Assembly (NCBI GenBank): GCA_002786025.1 | Contig: NHNW01000133.1 | Location: 1 to 25,219 of the forward strand | Length of the DNA stretch: 25,219 nucleotides | Direction of reading: 5' to 3' | Origin: Zasmidium citrigriseum | Taxonomy: Eukaryota > Ascomycota > Dothideomycetes > Mycosphaerellales > Mycosphaerellaceae | Part shown: positions 10,101 through 20,158 of the stretch, piece by piece | Numbering within the stretch: position 1 is the first letter of the stretch | Layout: every line of letters starts with the position of its first letter | Made by a program: the position numbers and the translations under genes | The notes under the pieces: model-generated | Databases searched by the model: none | Told to the model about the DNA's origin: nothing | Seen by the model: only the letters and a program-made list of their open reading frames with translations

Positions 10101-11406
10101 TTTACGCTATAAGTACTACTAGCGAGACCTTACTAAAGATATCTAGACGTATATCGAGCGTTACGACGTCTACTAGCGTAACAAGTATAAGACGTATAAG
10201 CTATATAGCGAGTTAAGCTTATTATAAATACCTAAGCCTAATAAGATACTATCTTACTAGAGTATAGACTTTATCGTAGGCTTGCCGCTAGCGTAAAGCT
10301 AAAGAGGAGTCGTCGATACGATCCTTATTATTATCGATAGGCTTTCTAAGCTATCTATCTTCGTGCTAGTAGATTCTACTATTACGGCTACCGAGCTTGC
10401 TAACGTTATTAAGAAGGAGTTAATTACGCGATTTAGTTTACTAGTATTAATCGTTTCTAATCGAGGCAGCCTATTTACTAGTTCCTTTTAGTCTTTACTA
10501 CTATAGAGATAGAAGGTAAAACGCTAGCTTTCTACTGCCTTCTACCTATAGACTAACGGTTAGACGGAACGAACGAATTAAACGCTAGAAACCTATCTAT
10601 AGTACTTTATTAACTACTACTAAGACGACTAGGCCTATTAGCTAATATAGGCTAAGTTCGTATAGAATAACGCCTAGTACGCTTCGCTAAAGTTAACCCC
10701 GTTTTACGCCGTATATACGAAGTATATACGAGCACCTAGTAACGAGGACGTTACTACGGGAGAGGGAGACAAACCTCTACCCTCTATAGTTAAGGAACGA
10801 GCTAAATAGCTAGTAAAGGTCCGAGAGGAGCTACGAGAAAACCTAGTTCACGCTAGCGAGTACTAAGCGAAGTACTACAATAAGAAGCATAAACCCCGCT
10901 CGTTTAAAGCTAGCGATAAGGTAATGTTAAGCTCGCGAAATCTCTACTCCTTATAGCTAAAGAAGAAGTTTAGCGCTAAATTCGTTAGACCTTTCGAAGT
11001 ACTAGAACGAGTTAGCCTTTAAGTATACCGCTTAAAGCTGCTAATAAGCCTACGAGCTATCTACCCTATATTCTATATATTGCTACTCGAACTATATTAC
11101 GAAGGCGACGGCGTATAGCCGCCGCTAGAGGAGATTAACGGCGCCGAAGAATATTAAGTCGAAGAGATACTTAAGAAAGGCTAGAAGAAAGGAAAGGCTT
11201 ATTAGCTTATTAAATAGAAGGGCTACGGCTATAAGGAAAATACCTAGGAGCTAGCGGAAAACCTACGAAACGCTAGCGAGGCGCTAGAAACCTTCCTTAA
11301 GAAAAACCTAACTCTTAATACTTTAAAGAAAAGGAAAGATAGTAAGACTAAAAATAGTAAAGACTTAGGACTACCTAAAAAACGGCTACGCGTAAAGCTA
11401 GCGTAA
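7129..11406 (+). pseudogene. pol: pol polyprotein (protease, RT, RNase H, integrase, chromodomain), RIP-degraded
   Basis: A single frame of about 1,425 codons encodes the enzymes that copy element RNA into DNA and insert it. Protease: LIDSGAD at 7276-7296. RT: VDYRGLN and KNRYPLP (7981-8037), the IPFSLANALATF block (about 8188-8222) and the catalytic YxDD as YLNN (8275-8286), both Asp mutated. RNase H: TDAS as TNAS (8731-8742). A 41-codon duplication lies at 9183-9428. Integrase: HHCC finger with His and Cys all Tyr (10051, 10072, 10162, 10171), core Asp at 10267, second Asp turned Asn at 10459, Glu kept at 10567 in a TNGQTERTN-like motif. C-terminal chromodomain about 11146-11295 (VEEILKK..., KGYGYKENT). 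TAA at 11404-11406 ends the frame. The only ATG-initiated open stretch in the window (9688-9873) is an undamaged piece of this frame. Confidence 0.95.
9183..9428 (+). repeat. 123-bp tandem duplication inside pol
   Basis: 9183-9305 and 9306-9428 are direct repeats with a 123-bp offset, for example around GCGATTACCTAG at 9204 and 9327 and the shared GAGTATAAAACT ends. The period is exactly 41 codons, so the pol frame is kept. The copies differ at more sites than the LTRs do, including non-transition differences, so the duplication is older than the insertion. It lies in the linker between RNase H and integrase. Confidence 0.88.
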
Positions 11407-11471
11407 CGCCGTCGCTAATATAGAGGGCGGAAGCTTAGATATAGAAGAACGCCTAAGAACTAATTATTATC

Positions 11472-12536
11472 TTAACCCTTAGCTATCTCCTCGTTAGAAT
11501 TGCTCTTCTAACTATCCCTAGCGAAACCCTCGCGAATCGCCGTCTCTATAGCTATAACTACCTAATTAATATTTATTATCTCGACCTTTAGCGCGTTTAA
11601 GGCGCGAACGATCTCCCTACTCTACTACTTAATCGTATCCTTAATACGAACTAATAAACTACCGCTACTAGCCGCTAGCGTAAAGATAGCGTTACCCTAG
11701 TTTCCCTTCTTCTTAGGCGTAGCCTAAGTACTCTAACCCTCGCTATCCTTATATATATACCCCTAGAACTTATTACGTACTACAAATATCTACTTAGCTA
11801 ACTCTTTAGCCTCCTCTTTATTAACGCTACTATCCGCGGGGAACGCTACTAACTCGAAGTCTTTACGCGTATCGACTAAAGCGCGGACAAGCTAAGTAGT
11901 ATACTCGTTAGGATAGAACTAGAAGAAGGTTAGCGAGCGTAAAGCTAGGGGAACAATAGAGGAATATACTAGCTTATACGCCTTATTAGTAAGCGAGTAG
12001 AGGAAGTACTTAACGTAGCTAGGCTTTTTCTTAGTATACTTTAGCGGGGTAAAGTTAGCGTAACTATCGTAGTACGCCTAGTAGGCGAACTAGATCTAGC
12101 GAGTAAGGTAGGAGAGGTACGCGGTAACGTTCTACTCGATAGCGTTCTCGGCGAGGCTATAGATTCTCGCCTTTAACAAGCTAGCGTAGTCGGTAGCGTC
12201 TAGCTCGGGTTTCTCGTTAGGGATAGCTAGGTAGCCCTTCTTCGTAAAGCCGTTAGGCGCGTAGGCGTCGCGGTAGTTAGAATACGGCTCGTTATCTTAG
12301 TTCTTAATAAAGGCCGCTATAACCTTAGGGGCGCGAGTAGAGGAACGCTTAGGGGTCGCTAGCTTATCGCGAGGGGCCGAGGCGAAGGCGCTACCGTTAC
12401 TAACTATAATAGGTTAACTAAGGCTAGGGAAGGTAGGAGTAGAGGAGGTAGGCGTATTAGTAGCGTTACTCTAGAGGGTAGCTAGCGTAATAGTAGTACT
12501 ATTAAGGCTAGGGCCTTTAGGAGTCTCGTTAGATAT
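11472..12536 (-). pseudogene. Antisense ORF between pol and 3' LTR, unknown product, RIP-degraded
   Basis: Reading leftward from an ATA (former ATG) at 12536 gives 354 codons ending at TAA 11474-11472. TAA/TAG appear only at Gln/Trp-like frequency. The protein begins MSNETPKGPS-like and has a Ser/Thr/Pro-rich N-terminus of about 85 residues. A folded-looking middle follows (KKGYLAIPNEKPELD about 12230, FFQFYPNEYT about 11910, LVRALVDTRKDFELVAFP about 11850). A Lys/Gln-rich linker (about 11720) and a helical C-terminus (EIVRALNALKVEI, about 11590) complete it. No zinc finger, envelope-like membrane anchor or known enzyme motif is visible. It lies tail to tail with pol, 65 bp away, inside the retrotransposon. 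Extra antisense ORFs at this position are known in some plant Ty3/gypsy elements; whether this one is related is unknown. Confidence 0.7.
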
Positions 12537-12996
12537 AATAATGTTAATAGGCGTAAAGCTAGCGATATTAATAGTGTTATTGTAGTAAGGCTTAAAGCTA
12601 GTAGGTAGAAGAGGAGAAGAGCGGAGCGAGGAGAGAAGACAGTAAGGCGTAGAGGGCGAGCGGTTATTAAGAGCTTAAAGGAAGAAGATTCTTCTAGCTA
12701 GTAGAAGTTCTCTTATACCCTCGCGGCCTATATACGAAGCTAGCTTATTACGCGCTTTACTATCTTTACGAGTAAGTAAAGGAAAGATAGGTAAAGTTTA
12801 TTTACTTTCTATAGAGGGGTTACGAGCTTCGCTAGCTTACTACCGCGAAACCGCTATATCTAATACTAGATTTTATATCTAAGTAAATAGACGAAACCTT
12901 ACCTAACTCTATACTTAGACCCCGCGCGGGTTTGTAGCTTATTAGCGGCGGATAGCTAGCGCTATAGATATCTATATAACGATAGGGTTATCGTCT
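12537..12996. other. Non-coding stretch before 3' LTR
   Basis: These 460 bases lie upstream of the antisense ORF start (in its own orientation) and before the purine tract. They could hold its promoter. Short inverted segments such as GAAGAA...TTCTTC near 12680-12695 are present. I see no gene. Confidence 0.4.
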
Positions 12997-13009
12997 AGGG
13001 AGGAGGAGG
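12997..13009 (+). promoter_or_regulatory. Polypurine tract, plus-strand primer site
   Basis: AGGGAGGAGGAGG lies four bases before the 3' LTR (CAAT then TGTAAGG). A purine tract immediately upstream of the 3' LTR is the standard primer for plus-strand DNA synthesis in LTR elements. It has no CpA/TpG site, so RIP left it intact. Confidence 0.9.
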
Positions 13010-13013
13010 CAAT

Positions 13014-13244
13014 TGTAAGGATAGCTTTACTCTAATAAAGTTAGTCTAAGGGATACCTTAGGCGACAAGCCCGCGGAGCGCTAGCTTAGCGCCTATAGTA
13101 CTTTTTATACTATACTTTAGATACTCTTCCTTCCTTAGTTGTTAGTCTAAGTCGTATCCGAGGGATACCTTTGCCTACTATCGTTTCTATAGCTGTTCGC
13201 CTTCGTTACGTAACCTAGCCTACGTATCTAGGTAAAGCCTAATA
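13014..13244 (+). repeat. 3' LTR (231 bp)
   Basis: Same length as the 5' LTR with no indel. It keeps the original TG start. Differences from the 5' LTR are four sites (five bases): TG/TA at the start, CG/TA near 13072, ATAC/ATGC near 13112 and TGTT/TATT near 13195. All are transitions of RIP type. Confidence 0.93.
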
Positions 13245-13249
13245 TAGAT
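13245..13249 (+). repeat. Target-site duplication TAGAT (right)
   Basis: Matches 5679-5683. Removing the element plus one TAGAT rejoins 5683 to 13250 and reproduces the order seen in copy B. Confidence 0.92.
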
Positions 13250-13515
13250 GCTCCTAGTAAAGCCTATAGCCTATTAAAACTACGTCGATACCGCTAATTT
13301 GTATATCTAATATAGTCTTAAAATACGCTTTTAGGATAGCCCTAATCTAAAGATCTTAAGAATATAGCGGCTAGCTAGGTTTTAGGTTACTTTACTAGCT
13401 TTAATCGATACCCGATTATTAGATATACGGTTTACTAAAATTTACTTTAGAAATCGCGATTAGTAGTTATATAGGTCGGCAATCTCCGTATCTCCCTATA
13501 TTAAGCTATAATTCC
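13250..13515 (+). repeat. 695-bp unit, copy A, right part (266 bp)
   Basis: Aligns without gaps to 13946-14211, with nine differing positions, all transitions and mostly CG-versus-TA doublets. This copy keeps TG at 13249-13250 and in ATTTGTATA (near 13300), so it is slightly less mutated than copy B. It ends at the N at 13516, directly before copy B. Confidence 0.9.
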
Positions 13516-13516
13516 N
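13516..13516. other. Ambiguous base N at the junction of the two 695-bp copies
   Basis: The N sits exactly between the end of copy A (...ATAATTCC) and the start of copy B (TAAGGG...). Either the repeat is a true tandem with one unresolved base, or the assembler joined two copies of a repeat here and the real distance is unknown. Confidence 0.65.
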
Positions 13517-14211
13517 TAAGGGCTTAAGATTAATAGGCTATACTATACTTAATAAGAATATAATAAGCTTAAGATACGAGGTCTTAAGTAGATAGTAATA
13601 AGAAAGCTTTAGGTACTTTATTCTATATAATAATTTTCCCTTACCTTCTAATTTCTCTATATTATAATAATTTCCTACGCCTTATCTAGAATCTAGCTAA
13701 AGTACGTAATATTATTTCTCCGCGCGATACGTAGAGTAGTAATATAACGGTATAGCTTCGATATCGCCTAATCCCTAATATACGGTCTACTAGAGATATT
13801 AAATTACGTCGCGAGTTATTTATATACTTAATAATAACTTTATATTCTTAGTAAGGTAATTCTTACTTATAGTTACTCTTTACCCGCGAACCCTTACCTT
13901 ACGTCTAGTATTATACGACGTTAGAACCTTTATATTAAAGTAGATACTCCTAGTAAAGCCTATAGCCTATTAAAACTACGTCGATACTACTAATTTATAT
14001 ATCTAATATAGTCTTAAAATACGCTTTTAGGATAGCCCTAATCTAAAGATCTTAAGAATATAGCGGCTAGCTAGGTTTTAGGTTACTTTACTAGCTTTAA
14101 TCGATACCCGATTATTAGATATACGGTTTACTAAAATTTACTTTAGAAATCGCGATCGGTAGTTATATAGGTTAGTAATCTCCGTATCTCCCTATATTAA
14201 GCTATAATTCC
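13517..14211 (+). repeat. 695-bp unit, copy B (uninterrupted, empty site)
   Basis: Intact version of the unit split by the retrotransposon; 16 differing positions in 695, no indel. Only one TAGAT is present at 13941-13945. It ends 21 bases before the first frame of the large unidentified unit. It may therefore be that unit's 5' region (long terminal repeat or tandem promoter repeat), although it does not show clean TG...CA ends: it starts TAAGGG and ends AATTCC. No coding frame was recognised. Confidence 0.88.
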
Positions 14212-14232
14212 TTTAATTAGATACTCTCTCCT

Positions 14233-14742
14233 ATAATACTCTTTTTTATTATTACTATTATAGTTATAGCGCTTTTCGAGCTATTAGTAGCTCCGTACCT
14301 TCCTTATAAGGTTTCAAATCCTAGATTCCGTTACTATAGGTAATACTAGCTTACTATAATAATTATAGACGTAGCGACGAAGTTTCCGATACCTTATAAA
14401 CCCTCTCTTATATACCGCGCACGTTAGTACGCTTTATCCGACTCGTATAATATAAACCCGTCTACCTTTATATTAATTTAAGCTCGCTAGGCTCTTAACT
14501 ATAGCTCTTACTATACTCCTATCTATAAGCTCGAAGTTTTAACGCCTTATTACTTTCGCTATCTCCTATCTCCCGTCTTAACGACGCTTTCTAACTATAT
14601 CGCGCTATAGGGACTACTAGGAGTCCTCTAGCGAATACGCTACTAGCGTATTATAGCCGCCTCCTCCTACGTAGATAGTCTCTCCTCTAGTACTATCTCC
14701 TTCGAATATCTAGCGCCTATAGCTATTTCTACTACTTACTAA
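14233..14742 (+). pseudogene. RIP-degraded ORF (about 170 codons), membrane-anchored N-terminus, unknown
   Basis: Starts at a pair of ATA codons (former Met-Met) at 14233, 21 bases after the 695-bp unit. It begins with a strongly hydrophobic segment (LFFIITIMVMALFELLVA, about 14239-14292) that would act as a signal anchor. About 140 further residues follow without recognisable motif. The frame reaches tandem TAA codons at 14740-14745. The next long frame lies one base later, so the two could be separate ORFs or one gene with an intron or indel. I could not locate a convincing splice junction. Confidence 0.45.
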
Positions 14743-14779
14743 TAAAGAGCTTAGTATTTCTCCGTTAGACGCCTAGGAA

Positions 14780-17700
14780 ATACGTAGCGCTCTACTCTCT
14801 ATAGAGAGATCTAGTTCTTAGACTCCCTCCTTTAAGATTATAGTATATAGAGCTAGCCGCTAGACGTCTCTATTTCGTCCTAGCCTATACTCGATAGCTC
14901 CGTATAAGACCTTAGCTAATTCTTCTACGCTAGCGAACGTAGCTTAAGGTAGTGGTATAGTACTCGTAGCGTTATAGGCGTAAGATATTATAGATATAGG
15001 AAAGATTCTAGGGCTCTTAGCTTAGGGTTAGCTTCTTTATAGTACTTTTAACTTAGCGACTATAAGAGGTATAGTAGACGCCTATAATTCTCTTATTACT
15101 AAGAATAATAGCAATATATAAGCCGCTATCTAAGTTATTCTACGCTATTTAAACCGTTATACTAAGTCTATAGAGGATACGTTACTCGTAGCTATTACTA
15201 TTACTAATACCCTCGCTATAAAGCTTTTAGGCGGTATCGAAAATGTCTCGAAGCTATCTAGAGGCCTATATACGCTAGAGAGGAAGTAAGGAGACGCTAA
15301 TCGGAAGTTTATAGAGACTAGTAAGATTTATAAGATAGTAACTATCGACTTTCCTCTACTATTTACGTACCTATACCTTAGCGGATTAATAGAACTCGCT
15401 CTAGATAGGAGATTATTAGACTAAAAGAGCCTTAACCTTAAGGAGACTAGGTTAATAAAGGGCCTTCTCGAGCTCGCTACTACTAAGGACTAGGATTAGA
15501 CGTAGGTTATTAGCCTTATTATAAAGACGATTTTCTAGCGTATTAAGAGTAATTACGTATATCTATACTAAATAACGGCCGCTTTTTATACTATAGCGGA
15601 TAATCTTATAGAAGTATATAAGTAGCTTAAAGACGAGAAGAAGGCCTAGTTAATCTCTAATATTACTATTACTATAGACGAGGTCTAGGAGCTTAACGAG
15701 AAGCTCTAGGCTTATAGCGATAGTTAGGTAAAGTAGAAAGCTCGTACTATACCTTAAGATCTATATTATATTCGTATAAACTACTACGGAGCTCTAGAAT
15801 AGTATAGGCGTAGAGCCTACCTTAAGGATATTATAGCTTTAGTAAGTACGCTACTACTTATCGAATTTTAGCCTTCTACCCTAGGCGGTAACCTACCTTC
15901 CCGTAAGTAGTTATAGACTCTTAGCGCTAGCCTACCTCTAGACGATAATCGATTACTCGATCTTATAACTAGTCTCGTTAGTAACGATCGTAGCCCTACT
16001 CCGTTAAAGTAGTAGCTAAACGAATACCTTACGACTAAGAAGAGGAAGCGTTAGAAGATCGTAACCTAGCGGTCGATACCTACTAGTAGCCTTAACGCTT
16101 CTCCGTTAAAGCTTCTATCTAGCGCCTCTACTAAGAAAGCGAATAACCCGCCTAACGAGCCTAAGAAGTAGATAGACGGCCCTAATAGGGAAGATAGGGA
16201 TAATTTAGAAACCGAGCGTATTCTCTAGACTATAGCGAACGTAAAGAGAAAGCTCTTTAGAGATAAGTAGAGCGTAAGCGATACTAATAATACTAGCGAT
16301 ATAGCCGCTAATACTACTTCTTCCGCCTCTATAGCTTAAGACGAGACTCGAGTATCTAAAGAGCTAGATAATTTTATAGATACGCCCGAGGATTAAGCTT
16401 AGTAAGGCGTAGACGAGATATAGCCTAAAGATATAGATATCGATTCTAATTAAGAGGATTAGGATACGGAGCTTAAAGGTATTAATAGTACGAGAATAGA
16501 TACTAGCGAGGAAGACGAGCCTACTAATAAAGATAAGCCTACTAACGATAGCGTATAGGACCTCTAAGCTACTAGATTAGACGTAAACGGCGACTTTACT
16601 ACTTCTAGTAAGCTAGTTTACGCTAGAGATATAATAAGTATAGCTCTATAGCCGTTAGAAGACTTTTAGATAGATACCTATTACTACTCTCGCTATCTAA
16701 CGTATAGCTATTAGCCTAAAAAGGTCCTAGGGGCGGGAAGAAACGGCTTTATCTACGCTAATAAATTTCGGGCTATAGTCTATAGTCTCCTAAAGAAACC
16801 CTCGAAGAATTACTAGCGTAAGACTTTTTAGCGTAGATTTAAGAAGCTCCGTCGATACTTTACCGCTATTAGGACCTATAAGCTTCGGCTATATTAGGGC
16901 TATCTTAAGGAAGCTCTATCTATCTTTAGTCTAACGCGAGACAATCTAGCGCTCGTTAATAGCGAGGAAATTATCGTATAGCTTAAGAAGTTTTACGCGC
17001 TAATATAGATCCCTATCGATTAATAGCTACTATTAGACAAATATAACGACTTCTTCCTATATATAACGCTATCGCGTATACCTATTAGCCTTCTCGATCT
17101 AGGCTTAATAAACTAGACGACCCCTTACGTCCTTAATAACGCTTTCGAATTCGAGCTTAGATAAGGTCTTACCTAGAAGATCCTTTAGGAGACCTACCCT
17201 AGGTTCTAAGACTACTTAGAGGCGTATAACTTCGTAACTATAAGACTAAAACTATAGCTAGAAGAGCTCTGCGATCTAGTCTCGTCTAAGGTATACTTAT
17301 ACGATCGTCTATATAATCCTCCTCTAGGCTTAGAGTATACTACTAATATATAGAATACTATAGATACCCTCTACTTATAGCTCTTCTATATAGATATCGA
17401 GAACTATATATTATATACTTACTCGAGCGATAATCTCTAGTATAAGGTTATTACGTATCCTATACTAGTTTAGTATCTCCGTAATAGTACCTATAATATA
17501 CCTAATATATAGGTACTATACTATACGTAGTATATCGACGAAATAGGCTATAATAGTCTTATTAATATAGTTATATATATAAATTAGGATATATCGGCGA
17601 GCGCTAATACTACTAGGAACGGAAAGCTAAATAGCGAGATACTACTAGACCTTATCCTCCTAGGCGTAAAGGAAGCGGACGTTAAAGAGTTTATTAAGTT

Positions 17701-20158
17701 AACTAGACTATCCGTAAATATCGTTCTAAATTAGGTAGCTCGTAAGAAGAAATAGTAGCTACGCTTTAGCTAAATATATATCGTTAGTAGACTCTCTAGT
17801 AACGTAACTATTATTAGGCCTTTCGTACTACGTAGAATATTAGCTTTAAAGCCTAGTATTACGTAAGTACGTCTAACTACTCGATATCTCCTAATTTATA
17901 GCGATAGTACGATTATAAAAGACCTCCCGAAGGCCGATTTTATTACGTCTATTATCTTATAGTAGAATCCTCTAATTTTACTAAACGGTTATCCCTAGGA
18001 AGTATTACTAGAGTTCTAGGCTAGTTAAATTACGGCCGAGAGCTTCCTTAACGAGCCGCTTAACCCGCTTATACGCGTACTTCTTATAGGTAGGCCGTAG
18101 AACGCTCCTAGTATTATCGAGTAAAAGAAGAGAGTATTCTCCTCTAATTAGTAAGTCTAAGATACGATTATCTAGGAGACTCGCTAGTAGTATAAGAAGA
18201 TCTTTAAGAAGCTAATAGCCTAGAAACTTAATACTTAGACAGTAAAGGGCGAGGTCGTCTTTACTAGCGACGTTATAACGAAAGGAGAGAGAATTAAGAA
18301 TATTTTCCTAGGCGCTCTATTTTAACGCGATATCTCTCGCGTAGCTAGCGAATTCTAGGACAAGTATATCTAGGCTTTTAGTACGATTAACTAGTAGTTC
18401 GAGGATATAGATAAGCCTTATACTACTTAGGTTAGTTATAAGGAGATTACTATAACTACTAATAACTTAGTATTCGAGGTAGATAAGGCCTTCGTTAGAG
18501 AGCCTAACCGTAGGAATAGATAGACGAATAGAACCGAGAACGTAGTTCTATATAAGCGTCTAGTACTACGGAGGCCTTCGCCTCTAAAGGCGGTAGTAGT
18601 AAAGAAGTAGTAGGGAAGTATATATTTTAAAACTTAGCGGAAGAACTTAGCTTTTACCGGGTAGATAATATCGCTAGCGTAGAATAGTTAGTAGGCCTAT
18701 AGGTTAGTAGATAGTTTATAGAGTATATTGTCTCTCTACCCGCTATATAGATAAACGATATATCGAATTCCTATAGATTAGAACGGTAAAAGCCCTTACC
18801 TTCGATCTTTTAGACCGCCTCGTATTACTGTTAACTTCGACGTCTATCTTATTAGTATCGCCCTATTAGTCGCCTTATAGACCGTAACCGATATTTTATA
18901 TTCTAGTCGACCGAGCTTAATATAACGTTATAGTTACGTAACTACGGAACTTTACGTACTACGCGGACTTTTACTCCTACCCTCCTATATTAATAGTACC
19001 TTTAATACCTCTTCTCCCCTTCTACTTAGAACGAAACCCTAGAAGCCGAGGGGTTCCCTACGCCTCTAGGCCCGTTTCTAAAATATCGTAGCCTCCTATA
19101 CTACCGCGGTAGTAGTATACTATAAGACAAACGCTCCTCCTCTTCCTTATACCTTACTACGAACGGCCTAAATACTAACTAGGTATATATCTATAGTAAT
19201 ACGGTATTACTACGCCCTATCGGTACTAATATACGTATAAAGAACGTACTATTAACCTCGTACTACCGTTCTACGCTTAACGTACACCTTCTTAACGTTT
19301 GCTACCTACGCCTAAGGCTTACTATAGCCTAGCTCCTAGTCCTACTATAGCTACTACCTTATACTAATACACCTTATCTATTAGCCCTATACGTCGACTT
19401 TACTAGACGGGAAGATTACGCCTAAATACGCTAGAATAAGGGTAAGTTAACGATTAATATTCTTACTAAGAGCTTTCGCTATCTCTACGGAGCGCTACTC
19501 TGTCTTAGGTAATATAGATACTACTTCCCTACCTATCGACTCTACGCTTTCTAGGAGAATCGTCCGAGACTAGACTTATCTAAGTAGGGTTAGATATCCT
19601 AGGTTATAGGGTTAAAGGTTATAGTATAGTCTCGCTTCCTATTTCTCGTTCTAACGTATTAAGACGATTGTTTTCTCCCTTATTACGTACGGAATATTAT
19701 AGTTTTCTAGACTTTTTTTATTAGCTAAACTTTCTCTACTTAGGTATAGCTATATAAGTATATCTAGATCTTTTATTAATATATTTCTACTATATCTAAA
19801 GGAGCTATATCCTAAAACCGCTAGAACTCTCGGTATACTACTAGACTTAGCTATAAGGAAGACTTTAGAGTATAAGAAGGTATATAGCTCTTAATATAAG
19901 CTACAAAGTCGACGAATACGACGAAATTGCTACCTTTACTAGAGAACCGAGGATTTAAGGCGGTAAGGGATCCCCTATTTTATAGTAAATAACGATAGAA
20001 CTCTACCTAAGTACGTATACCTAGAAATAATACTTCCCTATAGAAGGGCCTATTATAGAAGGATAGGATTCCTAGGTATATATAGAGAGCTAGAGATTAC
20101 TACTAGGGATTTAAGGTTTTAAGTAATAGCTAGACCCTAGATTTTAGCGTATATATAA
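14780..20158 (+). pseudogene. RIP-degraded giant ORF (about 1,790 codons), unknown product
   Basis: One frame stays protein-like for about 5.4 kb with no indel; TAA/TAG occur only at Gln/Trp-like rates. The start is unresolved (ATA at 14780 is the first candidate). Visible parts: a hydrophobic N-terminal stretch (about 14945-15045); helical, charged segments to about 15900; a basic nuclear-signal-like KKRKRQK (about 16038-16058); a Ser/Thr/Asp/Glu-rich low-complexity region (about 16200-16640); a basic block with RRFKKLRRYF (about 16830-16860); then long globular-looking sequence to about 18750. Hydrophobic, possibly membrane-spanning segments follow (IALLVALWTV about 18860; TYTFLTFATYAWGLL about 19283-19330), and an Arg-rich C-terminus. 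No polymerase, integrase, helicase or protease motif was recognised. It ends at TAA 20156-20158, probably a former TGA. Confidence 0.6.
20155..20158 (+). promoter_or_regulatory. ATAA, probable former ATGA stop-start overlap
   Basis: The frame from 14780 ends with TAA at 20156-20158; the following frame opens with ATA at 20155-20157. TpG-to-TpA change would convert an original ATGA into this ATAA. Four-base ATGA overlaps support coupled termination-reinitiation in some bicistronic retroelements and fungal viruses. A -1 frameshift or a small indel would give the same change of frame. Confidence 0.4.

Larger units (their letters stand above)
5684..13244 (+). mobile_element. Complete Ty3/gypsy chromovirus LTR retrotransposon (7,561 bp), RIP-inactivated
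   Basis: The element has two 231-bp LTRs, a 5-bp target duplication, a purine tract before the 3' LTR, gag with a CCHC knuckle, and pol in the order protease, RT, RNase H, integrase, chromodomain. Integrase after RNase H places it in Ty3/gypsy, and the C-terminal chromodomain places it among chromoviruses (the MAGGY/Pyret-like fungal group is a reasonable comparison, by inference). The LTRs differ at only five positions, all transitions. An unidentified reverse-strand ORF fills much of the space between pol and the 3' LTR. RIP has destroyed all start codons and catalytic residues, so the copy cannot be active. It interrupts copy A of the 695-bp unit, and copy B provides the empty site. Confidence 0.95.

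Noticed and set aside
5255..14211. The 695-bp units as the LTRs of a second retrotransposon enclosing 5.7-13.5 kb
   Set aside because: The sequence between them is fully explained by the chromovirus inserted inside copy A. Copy A and copy B abut once it is removed, and the unit lacks clear TG...CA ends.
18745..18760. A second possible ATGA-type stop-start overlap at 18751-18754, with a new frame beginning there
   Set aside because: The upstream frame stays protein-like, with credible membrane segments, from 18752 to 20158, while the alternative frame between 18.8 and 20.1 kb carries many more stop codons and would need an implausible number of Trp residues.
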